Shown one piece after another: positions 8,607 to 16,276 of a DNA stretch of 45,797 nucleotides. The position numbers were made by a program, and so were the translations under genes. The stretch is taken from contig NZ_WJXB01000024.1 in assembly GCF_009664975.1 (NCBI RefSeq), positions 1-45,797 of the forward strand. The letters are read 5' to 3'. Position 1 is the first letter of the stretch. Each line of letters begins with the position of its first letter. A model generated the notes under the pieces. It saw only the letters and a list, made by a program, of their open reading frames with translations, ran no database searches and was not told the DNA's origin. Source of the stretch: Paenibacillus monticola (GTDB lineage: Bacteria; Bacillota; Bacilli; Paenibacillales; Paenibacillaceae).

Positions 8607-9170
8607 CTATTCATCCTGCAGAATATCTTCTGCTAAAATGGCATAGGTCTGGTGATCCTGCCACAGTCCGTTGATCTTGATGAAACGTCGGGCGACTCCC
8701 TCAGCCTGAAAGCCGCTCTTTTCCAGTACCCGTCGTGAAGCCTCATTATGCAGTAAAATGGCAGCCTGTACCCTATGTAAGGCAAGGGCTCGGAATGCGT
8801 ACCCCAATACTAGTCCAACTGCTGCCGTCATGTATCCGTTACCTTGCATTTGATGATCTAGAAAATATCCCATATCGGCAAATTGCCCCACGCCCCTTAC
8901 AACATTGGAGATTGTAATCTGTCCAATCAGCTGTCCGTCCAGTGAAAATATGCCAAACATATAGGCCTGATCCTGTAAGGCGTCTTCGGTACGTTGGTTA
9001 ATATGCTGGAGTTGATAGTTAAGCGTATAGAAATCCTCCTCACGCTTCGGTTCAAACGGTGCGTGTGCAATCCGGTTCTGCAGACGGAGTTCCAGTAGAC
9101 TCTCTGCATCCTCCGGCTGAAGCGGAGAAATATAGATACCTTGTGACGTCTGGTATAAAGTTAAAGACAT
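8607..9170 (-). CDS. GNAT N-acetyltransferase, RimJ/RimL type
   Basis: 187 aa with a full GNAT fold of the RimJ/RimL group: N-terminal ISPLQPEDAESLLEL, core strand GQLIGQITISNV, acetyl-CoA loop region HQMQGNGYMTAAVGLVL and the C-terminal N(E)ASRRVLEKSGFQAEG motif. Members acetylate ribosomal protein N-termini or small molecules; the substrate cannot be read from sequence. It starts 42 bp after tadA stops, on the same strand, and has a good GAGGGGA ribosome site, so the two probably form an operon. Confidence 0.88.
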   Translation of the reverse strand: MSLTLYQTSQGIYISPLQPEDAESLLELRLQNRIAHAPFEPKREEDFYTLNYQLQHINQRTEDALQDQAYMFGIFSLDGQLIGQITISNVVRGVGQFADMGYFLDHQMQGNGYMTAAVGLVLGYAFRALALHRVQAAILLHNEASRRVLEKSGFQAEGVARRFIKINGLWQDHQTYAILAEDILQDE

Positions 9171-9212
9171 ACGTATGATCTCCCCTCAGTGAATATTACA
9201 GAAGCCAAGATG

Positions 9213-9719
9213 CTAGTTAGCTGGTTTTTGACGTAAACGACGAAAGAATGTGGTGAGCAGCTCCGCACATTCCTCCTGTAAAATTCCTTGTATGACTTCA
9301 GTACGGTGATTAAATCGTGGTTCCTCTAATAGGTTCATTAGGGTCCCTGCACAGCCGGCCTTAGGATCAGGAGTGCCATAAACAGTAAGTGGTACTCTGG
9401 ACTGTACAATAGCTCCCGCACACATTGGACAAGGCTCCAGCGTGACGTATAGTTGGCAGTCCAACAGCCGCCAGGAACTCAGGACTTTGCTGGCTTCACG
9501 GATGGCTACCATCTCGGCATGAGCGGTCGAGTCCATCGTGGTCTCCCTCAGGTTGTATCCGCGTCCGATGACTTCACCATGATGAACAATAACCGCCCCA
9601 ATCGGGACCTCTCCAAGCTCTTCAGCTTTGCGAGCCTCCGCAATCGCTTGCCTCATCCAAAATTCATGGACGGCTTGCATATCCTCTAGTGCTTCATTCT
9701 CCAAATTACTCAAACTCAT
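9213..9719 (-). CDS. tadA: tRNA adenosine(34) deaminase
   Basis: Deaminates the wobble adenosine of tRNA-Arg(ACG) to inosine. It has the zinc cytidine/adenosine deaminase signature HAE (His67/Glu69) and PCPMC (Cys97/Cys100), and the TadA family stretch GEVPIGAVIV. 168 aa from ATG 9719, whose AGAAGGGA site is only about 2-4 bp away; an internal Met14 (9680) aligns better with the start of B. subtilis TadA and may be the true start. In Bacillus tadA sits between tRNA-Ser and the SRP RNA on the same strand; here it is on the opposite strand and faces a region rich in DnaA boxes. Confidence 0.93.
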   Translation of the reverse strand: MSLSNLENEALEDMQAVHEFWMRQAIAEARKAEELGEVPIGAVIVHHGEVIGRGYNLRETTMDSTAHAEMVAIREASKVLSSWRLLDCQLYVTLEPCPMCAGAIVQSRVPLTVYGTPDPKAGCAGTLMNLLEEPRFNHRTEVIQGILQEECAELLTTFFRRLRQKPAN

Positions 9720-9739
9720 CTTCCCTTCTGATCTGCTCT

Positions 9740-9769
9740 ATTATACAACGAACAAATATTCGTTCTGAA
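9740..9769 (-). promoter_or_regulatory. tadA promoter with LexA-like box
   Basis: On the minus strand a perfect TATAAT (9740-9745) lies 17-18 bp from a weak -35 (TCAGAA or TTCAGA, 9763-9769). The spacer holds CGAACAAATATTCG (9749-9762, + strand), which matches the Bacillus LexA/DinR consensus CGAAC-RNRY-GTTYG except for one base (A for G). A second GTTC/GAAC inverted pair (9763-9771) follows directly. LexA control of tadA would be unexpected and is only a candidate. Confidence 0.45.
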
Positions 9770-9774
9770 CAAAT

Positions 9775-9868
9775 TGTGTATAACTCTGTGGATAACGGCC
9801 GACTTATGCACAATTTTGTACACATCGCCTTTTAATAAAATGTTTATATGTGCATAACTTGTGGATGG
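9775..9868. promoter_or_regulatory. Cluster of DnaA boxes
   Basis: Four sites match the DnaA-box consensus TTATNCACA exactly: 9775-9783 (-), 9787-9795 (-), 9804-9812 (+) and 9849-9857 (-). The one at 9787 is the optimal TTATCCACA. TTGTACACA (9816-9824, +) has one mismatch, and 9860-9868 (-) two. An A/T-rich stretch (9829-9849) lies between boxes four and five. The cluster lies between divergent tadA and the kinase gene, about 135-225 bp before the kinase start. Confidence 0.75.
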
Positions 9869-9966
9869 TTTCCTAATATATTGTAGAGAAAGAGCTATTA
9901 AATTTCAATGTTTCTTGAAGAGTAATACTTCTTTGAAATGTCTTTTCAAATGAGGGGGCAAAAGGT

Positions 9967-10020
9967 ATGATATTTATGAACAACTCCGCTAGGTTTTACC
10001 AGTGGGTAAGAAGGGAATAA
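9967..10020 (+). CDS. Possible 17-aa leader peptide
   Basis: An ATG at 9967 has a strong ribosome site (GAGGGGG, 9952-9958, 8-bp spacing) and opens a 17-codon frame ending at TAA 10018-10020. It overlaps the GTG start (10002) of the kinase in another frame and stops 5 bp before an in-frame kinase TTG at 10026. This arrangement suggests translational coupling rather than a functional peptide; the protein itself shows no family features. Confidence 0.4.
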   Translation: MIFMNNSARFYQWVRRE

Positions 10021-12326
10021 GAAGCTTGTCTATAAAAACAAAGTTATCGGCTATTATCTTTGGCTCAGTATTGCTTATTTTGGCACTTAACCTGACATTG
10101 AACCTGTATAGTGCTCGCAGTAATTTGCGCAGCGAAAATGTAAGTAACATGAAGATGACCGCTATGCAGATTGCTGTTGCTGTAGAACAAAGCAGTTACA
10201 GCTCTAATTATGTCGAAGCTCAAATTGCCAAAAATCTGCGGATGGCTGCAATACTTGCTTCCTATGAGCTTGATCCGGATATTAAGAATGTTAGAAGTAA
10301 CGAGCTCAAGGCTCTCTCCATTAAGTTGGGTGTGTCTAATATTTCGCTTCTAGTCAAGACTGATAATGATATTATAGTGGCCAAGTCCTCAGATTCCAAA
10401 GAAATCGGATTATCTACAAAAGGCATGGGTTTTTGGTATATAGCCCTTTTAGAGCTTTTTCGTGACCAGGTTGTAACGATTGAGCAAGGTCAGGCTCTGG
10501 ATAATTTTTGGTCTGGACCGTTTGAGTATTCATCAGCTACACCTGATTACATCGAGAAATGGGGATATTATCATGACCCAAGAAGCAATTACATTATTGA
10601 TCCTTATATCCGCAGCACTGCGGTCAGCGATTATGTAAAAATCATGAGTCCAAGCGAAATTGTTCGACAGTCCAAAGAAGTCAACCCGGGCATCCTGGAA
10701 ATCACGGGGATTAATCCGGATACATTTGGTTCGGCAAGCATGGCGTCTGATGGAAGCGACAGTATAAATGTGAAGCTGCATAATCGTCCGATTCAGTATG
10801 GTACTTATATCTACGGAAATGTGGATCAGGATAAAGCCGCGGTTATGCAGGCTCTGAACAGGAAGGAACCTGTTACGTTAGATACTGAGGTACTTGGGAA
10901 AAGAGTACTGAAGAGCTTCATACCTATCTTCCAGCCGGAGGGTAGCACTTATGTTATCACCGTTGTTATGGACTACGCGGTAATTTCTTCAGTAATCAGA
11001 CATCAACTCTTCAATAATATCACTACCTCTTTGCTGCTGCTTGTAGTCTTTTTTCTGTGTAGTTATATATTGGCTGGTATTGTAACGCGGCCGATTCAAT
11101 CTATACTTGGAAAAGTAAATGATGTAGCAAAAGGTAAATTCGAGCCTCCACTAGATGTAAGCAGCCGGGATGAGCTGGGCCAACTGGCACTGCGCATAAA
11201 TGCGATGACCTTTCATCTCATGCAGCATACGAATCGTCTGGGACAGACGCTCGAAGAGAACCGAGCGGTTAAGGAGCATTTAGAGTCAGTAATTAACGGT
11301 ACATCGGATGCTATTCATACTGTCGACATGGATGGTCGGATCCTCAGTACGAACAGAGCTTTTGAAGAGCTGTATGGATGGAATGCAGCACAGGCAGCGG
11401 TGAGCAAAACTCCCTATCTGGTTCCAGCCACTGCGCTCAGACAAGAGACGGCACGGCTGCAATTGCTGAGAGAAGGTACCCCTCTGCCTCCAATAGAGAC
11501 GGTAAGACTTAAGCGGGACGGTTCGGTGGTCGAGGTAAGTGTCAGTACTTCGATCATTCGCGATGAAGAAGGTCATCCACAATCGTACATTCACGTTTCC
11601 CGTGATATGACGGAGCGGAATCGGATGGAAGAGTTGCTCAGACGATCCGAGAAGTTGACCACAGTTGGCCAGCTTGCAGCAGGAGTGGCTCATGAGATTC
11701 GCAATCCACTGACCACACTGAGGGGATTCCTCCAGCTTCAGCAGGAGAAGAAGGTACTCGTACCGCTTCATATTGAGCTAATGTTGTCCGAGCTGGAGCG
11801 AATTAATCTTATAGTCAGTGAATTTTTGATTTTAGCCAAACCTCAAGCGGTTCATTTTCAACAAAAAGATGTACGGCACATTCTGAGTGATGTAATTTCT
11901 CTACTGGACAGCCAAGCACATTTGTTCGGAATTGAGTTCGATACCAGATTCTCTGAGCATCCGGCAATTGTCCACTGTGAAGAGAATCAGTTAAAGCAAG
12001 TATTTATTAATATCGTCAAAAATGCTATTGAAGCCATGCCTGAAGGTGGGACCATTACACTGACTCAGCATGTAGTTGAGAATTCCGTAGTCATTGTGAT
12101 TTCTGACGAAGGAGAAGGAGTTCCTGAAGATATGCTGCCTAAGCTGGGGGAGCCGTTTTTTACAAATAAAGAATCAGGAACAGGTCTTGGGCTGATGGTC
12201 AGCCAGCGAATTATCCAAGCACATAAGGGCAGTATGGAAATACAAAGTGAATTTGGACTTGGGGCCGAGGTTACCATCCGGTTACCGGCTGGGCAGAGCA
12301 TTAATGAAGAACGGAGTGAAGAATAA
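10002..12326 (+). CDS. Membrane PAS-containing histidine kinase, sporulation-kinase type
   Basis: 774 aa. Transmembrane helices at about 15-36 and 341-362 flank a 300-residue extracellular sensor region (probably Cache-like); then HAMP (360-412), a PAS domain (425-538), HisKA with phospho-acceptor His564 in HEIRNPLTTLRGF, and an HATPase domain with the N box (NIVKNAIEAM), SDEGEGVP and GTGLGL. The H-box sequence is the form found in Bacillus KinA/B/E, which phosphorylate Spo0F; spo0F itself is in this window. There is no adjacent response regulator, which also fits a phosphorelay kinase. GTG 10002 has a poor ribosome site; in-frame TTG 10026 has AAGGGA at 9 bp and may be the real start. rluF overlaps or abuts its end. 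Confidence 0.88.
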   Translation: MGKKGIRSLSIKTKLSAIIFGSVLLILALNLTLNLYSARSNLRSENVSNMKMTAMQIAVAVEQSSYSSNYVEAQIAKNLRMAAILASYELDPDIKNVRSNELKALSIKLGVSNISLLVKTDNDIIVAKSSDSKEIGLSTKGMGFWYIALLELFRDQVVTIEQGQALDNFWSGPFEYSSATPDYIEKWGYYHDPRSNYIIDPYIRSTAVSDYVKIMSPSEIVRQSKEVNPGILEITGINPDTFGSASMASDGSDSINVKLHNRPIQYGTYIYGNVDQDKAAVMQALNRKEPVTLDTEVLGKRVLKSFIPIFQPEGSTYVITVVMDYAVISSVIRHQLFNNITTSLLLLVVFFLCSYILAGIVTRPIQSILGKVNDVAKGKFEPPLDVSSRDELGQLALRINAMTFHLMQHTNRLGQTLEENRAVKEHLESVINGTSDAIHTVDMDGRILSTNRAFEELYGWNAAQAAVSKTPYLVPATALRQETARLQLLREGTPLPPIETVRLKRDGSVVEVSVSTSIIRDEEGHPQSYIHVSRDMTERNRMEELLRRSEKLTTVGQLAAGVAHEIRNPLTTLRGFLQLQQEKKVLVPLHIELMLSELERINLIVSEFLILAKPQAVHFQQKDVRHILSDVISLLDSQAHLFGIEFDTRFSEHPAIVHCEENQLKQVFINIVKNAIEAMPEGGTITLTQHVVENSVVIVISDEGEGVPEDMLPKLGEPFFTNKESGTGLGLMVSQRIIQAHKGSMEIQSEFGLGAEVTIRLPAGQSINEERSEE

Positions 12327-13029
12327 GGTGAGAATCAACAAGTTCATCAGTGAGACAGGATACTGCTCACGCCGTGAGGCAGACAAGCTGGTGGAGGGTG
12401 GCAGGGTTACAATCAATGGAGAGCTTGCTGTGCTTGGTAGTCAGGCTGTTTCAGGTGATGAGGTATTAATTGATGGGAGGATTCTTGAAACGGGTAGTAC
12501 GACCGTTTACATCGCTCTCAACAAGCCAGTAGGTATTACTTCTACTACTGAGGAGCACATCAAAGGGAATATCGTCGATTTTATTGGTCACCATGAGCGT
12601 ATTTTTCCGATTGGTCGGCTCGATAAGGATTCGGAAGGATTAATCTTGCTTACGAATGATGGAGATATCGTTAACAAGATACTGCGGGCAGAAGGACAGC
12701 ATGAGAAAGAATATGTAGTTACCGTAGATAGACCAATTACTCCTTCTTTTATTCTGGGTATGTCTACTGGGGTCAAGATAGCAGGTGGCAAGACGCTGCC
12801 CTGTGAGGTGACACGTATTACAGAGAGAGTATTCCGTATTATTCTGACAGAAGGCAAGAATCGGCAAGTTCGCCGCATGTGCAGCGCTTTTGGCTATGAG
12901 GTTAGAAAGCTGCAACGCATCCGGATTATGAATATTCGTCTAGGGGCTCTGCAAATGGGAGAATGGCGGGAGCTGTCACCCCAGGAGAAGTCGGAGCTGG
13001 GGACTATGTTGAATTACGAGTTGCTGTAG
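12304..13029 (+). CDS. rluF: 23S rRNA pseudouridine synthase RluF
   Basis: Makes pseudouridine in 23S rRNA (U2604 in E. coli numbering). It has an N-terminal S4 RNA-binding domain (VRINKFISETGYCSRREADKLV) and an RsuA/RluB-type catalytic domain with the active-site Asp in GRLDKDSEGL and the C-terminal GKNRQVRRMC motif. Stretches such as IALNKPVGITSTTE and NKILRAEGQHEKEYVVTVD match E. coli RluF closely, although the long basic C-terminal tail of E. coli is absent. ATG 12304 overlaps the kinase end by 23 bp; GTG 12328, after GGAG at 12313, is the alternative. Probably co-transcribed with the kinase. Confidence 0.88.
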   Translation: MKNGVKNKVRINKFISETGYCSRREADKLVEGGRVTINGELAVLGSQAVSGDEVLIDGRILETGSTTVYIALNKPVGITSTTEEHIKGNIVDFIGHHERIFPIGRLDKDSEGLILLTNDGDIVNKILRAEGQHEKEYVVTVDRPITPSFILGMSTGVKIAGGKTLPCEVTRITERVFRIILTEGKNRQVRRMCSAFGYEVRKLQRIRIMNIRLGALQMGEWRELSPQEKSELGTMLNYELL

Positions 13030-13050
13030 GGCTAAGGATGTATGGGTAGA

Positions 13051-13098
13051 AAAAAAGAGCTGTCTTAAAGGTCGTAGACCTTTTGGACAGCTCTTTTA
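13051..13098. terminator. Bidirectional terminator between rluF and motB
   Basis: AAAAAAGAGCTGTC pairs with GACAGCTCTTTT around an inner stem AAAGGTC/GACCTTT. There are A and T runs on both sides, so it can serve both convergent transcripts. Confidence 0.88.
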
Positions 13099-13112
13099 TT
13101 ATGCTATAGAAA

Positions 13113-13928
13113 TTATTTAGTGGATGGAACGATGCCTGTAAACTCAGTGGATGCCTGATATTTACGGATGATAGAGACCTCTACACGGCGGTTTTTGGAG
13201 CGTCCGGTAGCAGTAGAATTATCCGCAATCGGATGATATTCTCCATATCCGATGGGACTGAATTTACGCGGATTAAGATTGGAATTCAGCAGCAGTATTT
13301 TCATAAAGTGCAGTGCCCGATCGACGCTAAGATCCCAGTTGGAAGAATAGTTGGTGTTCGCAATAGGCACGTTGTCCGTATGACCCTGTACGAGTACATC
13401 ATAATCAGGAAATTGCTGTAGCATGGTCGAAATGGATTTAGCCAACTGCCTTGAATCATCCTTTACTATGGCCTGGCCAGAGGCAAATAGGGCATTGTCA
13501 CTGATCGTGATCATAAGCTGGGACTGGTTTAACTTGGTACTTAGCAAATCAGTGAGTCCGTTATTCTTAATATATTGATCAAATTGTTTCTTGAGCTTCT
13601 CAAGATCCGCTTGCTCCTGCTGTCGTAGCTTGGCGATCTCCGCTTCACCGCTGTTATCAGCTACTACACTATCCATCTTCGTGCCTTTGCCCAGATCCAT
13701 TTGGCTTTCCGTAGGGGTGGCAGCTTTTTGATCTAAAACACCGCTCCCACCGTTGAGCACAGAGCTAAAGGCCTGGCTCATTTCTTCGAACTTCTTGGCA
13801 TCTGTAGCACTCATAGCATACATTACGAGAAACAAGGCAACCAGCAGGGTCATAAGATCGGAATAGGGTAATAGCCAGGACTCATCAGCATGTTCCTCAT
13901 GTTCCTCATGTCTAACCTTTTTACTCAC
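13113..13928 (-). CDS. motB: Flagellar motor stator protein MotB
   Basis: Stator B subunit that couples ion flow to rotation. It has an acidic N-terminus, then one transmembrane helix bearing the ion-binding Asp24 (LLPYSDLMTLLVALFLVMYAMS), a coiled linker rich in Lys/Glu/Gln (around residues 85-115), and the OmpA-like peptidoglycan-binding domain (VQGHTDNVPI and NWDLSVDRA). 271 aa. The GTG start at 13928 overlaps the last 8 bp of motA and is preceded by AAGGAGG inside motA, a sign of translational coupling. Confidence 0.95.
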   Translation of the reverse strand: MSKKVRHEEHEEHADESWLLPYSDLMTLLVALFLVMYAMSATDAKKFEEMSQAFSSVLNGGSGVLDQKAATPTESQMDLGKGTKMDSVVADNSGEAEIAKLRQQEQADLEKLKKQFDQYIKNNGLTDLLSTKLNQSQLMITISDNALFASGQAIVKDDSRQLAKSISTMLQQFPDYDVLVQGHTDNVPIANTNYSSNWDLSVDRALHFMKILLLNSNLNPRKFSPIGYGEYHPIADNSTATGRSKNRRVEVSIIRKYQASTEFTGIVPSTK

Positions 13929-14712
13929 TCGTGGTGGCCTCCTTCTCCGTCAGCTTGGCCCTTTCTGCAGGTGTTAAGAAGACAGCGAGCTTCTGATTAA
14001 TAGCAATAGTGGATACGCCCGATTGAATAGACAACAGGCCCTCTACCATCATCAGTCGAACTTCAATTTCTCGTTTGGATAGTCGTTTGAGCTTGTTCGC
14101 CATAGGATGCCACATTACATAACCGGTGAAAATACCTAGCAGGGTAGCGATAAAGGCTCCTGCAATGGCGTGAGCCAGCTTGTCCATGTCACTCATATCG
14201 GCAAGCGCGGCAATCAATCCAATTACAGCACCCAGTACCCCCAAGGTTGGGGCATACATACCGGCCTGTGAAAAGATTAGTGCTCCTGCTTTATGTCGAT
14301 CTTCTGTAGCATGGATATCTTCCATTAGTACATCCCGGACAAATTCCTGATCATTACCGTCAATAATCATCCGCATGCCGTTTCTAAGAAAGTTATCCTC
14401 TATTTCATCAACCTTGGATTCCAGCGCCAGCAATCCTTCGCGGCGGGTGATAGAAGCCCATTCCATGAACATAGTAATTAGTTGTGATTTGCTGACCATC
14501 TTTTTTGTAACAAATAGGATCTTGAATAGCTTGGGAATATTCTTAACTTCTGACATGGGAAATGCCATAAATATTGAAGCGGCCGTACCGAGAAATATGA
14601 TAACGTAAGCTGCGGGGTTGTTTAAACTTGTAAGTGGGGCATGTTTGAGCATCATCCCCCATAAAACTGCGATTAAACCAAAAACTAAACCAAGAATTGT
14701 TGAAATTTCCAT
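13921..14712 (-). CDS. motA: Flagellar motor stator protein MotA
   Basis: Stator A subunit with four membrane helices (about 5-22, 30-50, 145-170 and 178-200) and a long cytoplasmic loop after helix 2. The MotA/TolQ/ExbB signature is in GVLGAVIGLIAAL, and the loop carries the conserved charged stretch around residues 85-120. 263 aa, normal length. ATG 14712 follows GAGGTG. Downstream motB overlaps by 8 bp. Whether the pair uses protons or sodium is not clear from sequence alone. Confidence 0.95.
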   Translation of the reverse strand: MEISTILGLVFGLIAVLWGMMLKHAPLTSLNNPAAYVIIFLGTAASIFMAFPMSEVKNIPKLFKILFVTKKMVSKSQLITMFMEWASITRREGLLALESKVDEIEDNFLRNGMRMIIDGNDQEFVRDVLMEDIHATEDRHKAGALIFSQAGMYAPTLGVLGAVIGLIAALADMSDMDKLAHAIAGAFIATLLGIFTGYVMWHPMANKLKRLSKREIEVRLMMVEGLLSIQSGVSTIAINQKLAVFLTPAERAKLTEKEATTSE

Positions 14713-14796
14713 TATGCACCTCGTCCATGAGATTTAAATAGTGATCCGACTAAGCCGCGTACATCATCCCTGAATGGCGGCTGGACACCCTGTGAA

Positions 14797-14823
14797 AAAC
14801 CGACTAACGTATATTCTTATTTA
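14797..14823 (-). promoter_or_regulatory. Weak SigD-like promoter of motAB
   Basis: On the minus strand TAAA (14820-14823) is followed after exactly 15 bp by GTCGGTTT (14797-14804), against the SigD consensus GCCGATAT (5 of 8). The spacing is right and motility genes are usual SigD targets, but the -10 is poor. Confidence 0.35.
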
Positions 14824-14841
14824 TCGACAGCATTCCCTTTT

Positions 14842-14868
14842 TTGTGAAGTCATTTTTTCGGCTATAAT
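14842..14868 (+). promoter_or_regulatory. Candidate promoter of the 100-aa gene
   Basis: A perfect TATAAT (14863-14868) lies about 40 bp before the GTG start at 14908. The best -35, TTGTGA (14842-14847), is only 15 bp away, so the -35 assignment is uncertain. Confidence 0.45.
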
Positions 14869-14907
14869 GGATAAGGTACGATATTATTCATCAATGGAGA
14901 AAACGGA

Positions 14908-15210
14908 GTGATATATGTGGGTGTTAAGCATGGTAGAGATTACGCTGAAATTCTGAATGAATTAACGGAAGCGGTCGGACGTATTTCCGACGGATATGTG
15001 TTTTTCGAAATGGAGCCAGATGAATGGCAGGAGCTGCCACAGGAATCGAAGCTGGAGGTATGGGAAGCGCTTGCCGAGGATCTGTTCTTCGCGCTAGGTG
15101 AGGAACCGGTCATTCAAGTAGGTAGCGGGGTTGTGATTTATGACAAGGAGACGCACCGCATTAATATTTTGGTTGGAGAAGAAGATTTGGCCTCGGTAGT
15201 TCTGGTTTAA
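14908..15210 (+). CDS. Small protein of unknown function
   Basis: 100 aa, not recognised. It is strongly acidic and soluble, with an N-terminal helix (YAEILNELTEAVGRISD), two further helices (PQESKLEVWEALAEDLFFALG) and a C-terminal beta hairpin (VIQVGSGVVIYDKETHRINILVG). It starts with GTG at 14908 after GGAG (14895). It has its own promoter and ends before a hairpin-rich region, so it is transcribed away from motA. Coding status is supported by the ribosome site, promoter and clean frame. Confidence 0.7.
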   Translation: MIYVGVKHGRDYAEILNELTEAVGRISDGYVFFEMEPDEWQELPQESKLEVWEALAEDLFFALGEEPVIQVGSGVVIYDKETHRINILVGEEDLASVVLV

Positions 15211-15214
15211 TAGA

Positions 15215-15369
15215 GGGCAGAGCGGGACATGATTTGCCCGTAGTCAGCAGCCCATGTTAAAATTGGTAGAGCCGAGTTATATTTGCCAGGGTTTTAGAAT
15301 ACATTAAATCGAAAATCAACTTTATCCTGGCACATCCCTTGGTCCTCAGAAGCTAAGGGATGTTTTATT
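15215..15369 (+). promoter_or_regulatory. Structured stretch ending in a terminator
   Basis: Three consecutive hairpins: GGGCA/TGCCC (15215-15239), TTGCCAGG/CCTGGCA(A-rich loop) (15284-15332), then ACATCCCTT/AAGGGATGT (15332-15363) followed by TTTTATTT. The last is an intrinsic terminator. It may simply end the 100-aa gene, or act as an attenuator for the dehydratase gene, for which I see no separate promoter in 15370-15434. Confidence 0.5.
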
Positions 15370-15434
15370 TAACACATATAGGGCGAGGGCAGGCATGAAG
15401 ACTTTGCTGCTATTTTAGTAAGGGAGGAATCGAA

Positions 15435-15722
15435 TTGCTACTTACGGAGGAAGAACTGCGTCAGCAGGTGAGCAAGTTGGAAGGCTGGAAGCTGGAGAAT
15501 GATATCCTAATGCGGAAATACATGTTTAATGAGTATATGAAGGGCATCGCTTTCGTGGATGCGGTAGCAGCCATTTCCGAAGCTTTTGAACACCATCCGC
15601 ATATTACGATTGATTATAAAACCGTTACGCTGCGGCTCACTTCAATAGAAGCAGGTGGCATTACACCACTTGATGTCCGCGAAGCGCATGAATTCAACGA
15701 AGCTTTCGAGAAAAACCGCTAA
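15435..15722 (+). CDS. Pterin-4-alpha-carbinolamine dehydratase family protein
   Basis: 95 aa, the normal size. It carries the family signature (E)HHPHITIDYKTVTLRL followed by a T..AGGIT..D segment, with the active-site His pair at about residues 56-57. The enzyme dehydrates 4a-hydroxytetrahydropterin during cofactor recycling; in bacteria lacking phenylalanine hydroxylase the homologue may act on other pterins or as a binding protein. It starts with TTG 15435 behind AGGGAGGA. No pterin-pathway neighbour is present, so its role here is open. Confidence 0.9.
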   Translation: MLLTEEELRQQVSKLEGWKLENDILMRKYMFNEYMKGIAFVDAVAAISEAFEHHPHITIDYKTVTLRLTSIEAGGITPLDVREAHEFNEAFEKNR

Positions 15723-15723
15723 T

Positions 15724-15780
15724 CAACAAATACGCCTGTGCCTAGATAGTTACCTATCTGCTGCACAGGCGTATTTGTTG
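15724..15780. terminator. Very long hairpin between convergent genes
   Basis: A perfect 18-bp stem (CAACAAATACGCCTGTGC with its complement) encloses a second stem AGATAG/CTATCT. It lies between the dehydratase and the cytochrome c gene and serves both strands; U tracts are short. Confidence 0.75.
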
Positions 15781-15792
15781 TTCCAGACTGCT

Positions 15793-16149
15793 TTATTTTT
15801 TCTCTGAAAGCCACATAGCAACGTTCGCAATCTCCTCCGGAGCTAGCTTTTCCTTGAAGGAAGGCATTTGGCCGCGTCCTTTAGTAACAATGCTATAGAT
15901 TCCTTCAGCATCATGCTGACCGCCTTCATTCTGCAGACTGGGTCCAACATCACCTTGAAGCTGATCACCGTGGCAGGTGATGCAGTTGGCCTTCACAGTC
16001 GCTTCTGCCTTGGCTTCATCAAGCTGAACAACCGGCATTGTAGGCTTATCCTGTTCAGCTACCTCTGCTTTGCCAGGAAGGGTGAACATTAGTACTACCG
16101 CAAAGGCACAGGCGGCAAAAAACAAACCGCTCATGATCCATTTTTGCAT
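15793..16149 (-). CDS. cccA: Membrane-anchored cytochrome c (CccA/c550-like)
   Basis: A class I c-type cytochrome for electron transfer on the outer membrane face. One N-terminal membrane anchor (MSGLFFAACAFAVVLMFTL, no lipobox) precedes a spacer and a single haem domain: CITCH (Cys56, Cys59, His60), the VGPSLQNEGG loop and the likely axial Met95 in GQMPSF, ending in NVAMWLSEKK. The layout matches B. subtilis cytochrome c550 (CccA) rather than the lipoprotein c551. I start at ATG 16149, 9 bp after AAGGGA; in-frame ATG 16155 and TTG 16167 are alternatives. Confidence 0.85.
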   Translation of the reverse strand: MQKWIMSGLFFAACAFAVVLMFTLPGKAEVAEQDKPTMPVVQLDEAKAEATVKANCITCHGDQLQGDVGPSLQNEGGQHDAEGIYSIVTKGRGQMPSFKEKLAPEEIANVAMWLSEKK

Positions 16150-16276
16150 CCCCATCCGTCCCTTCAATGTAAGCTGCTCTCTACATTATAGCGGAATATG
16201 AAGCGTTGTCATAGCGTTTGTGTCAAAAAAACGAACAAATCCCACTTCATTTCTTAGGAGGCTGTTCATAAAGGGA

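Noticed and set aside
11286..11771. A 161-codon open frame antisense to the kinase
   Set aside because: It is a shadow of the kinase reading frame with no ribosome site and no family resemblance.
15284..15369. T-box or tetrahydrofolate riboswitch before the pterin dehydratase gene
   Set aside because: Neither the T-box sequence AGGGTGGNACCGCG nor the THF aptamer core is present; only hairpins and a terminator are seen.
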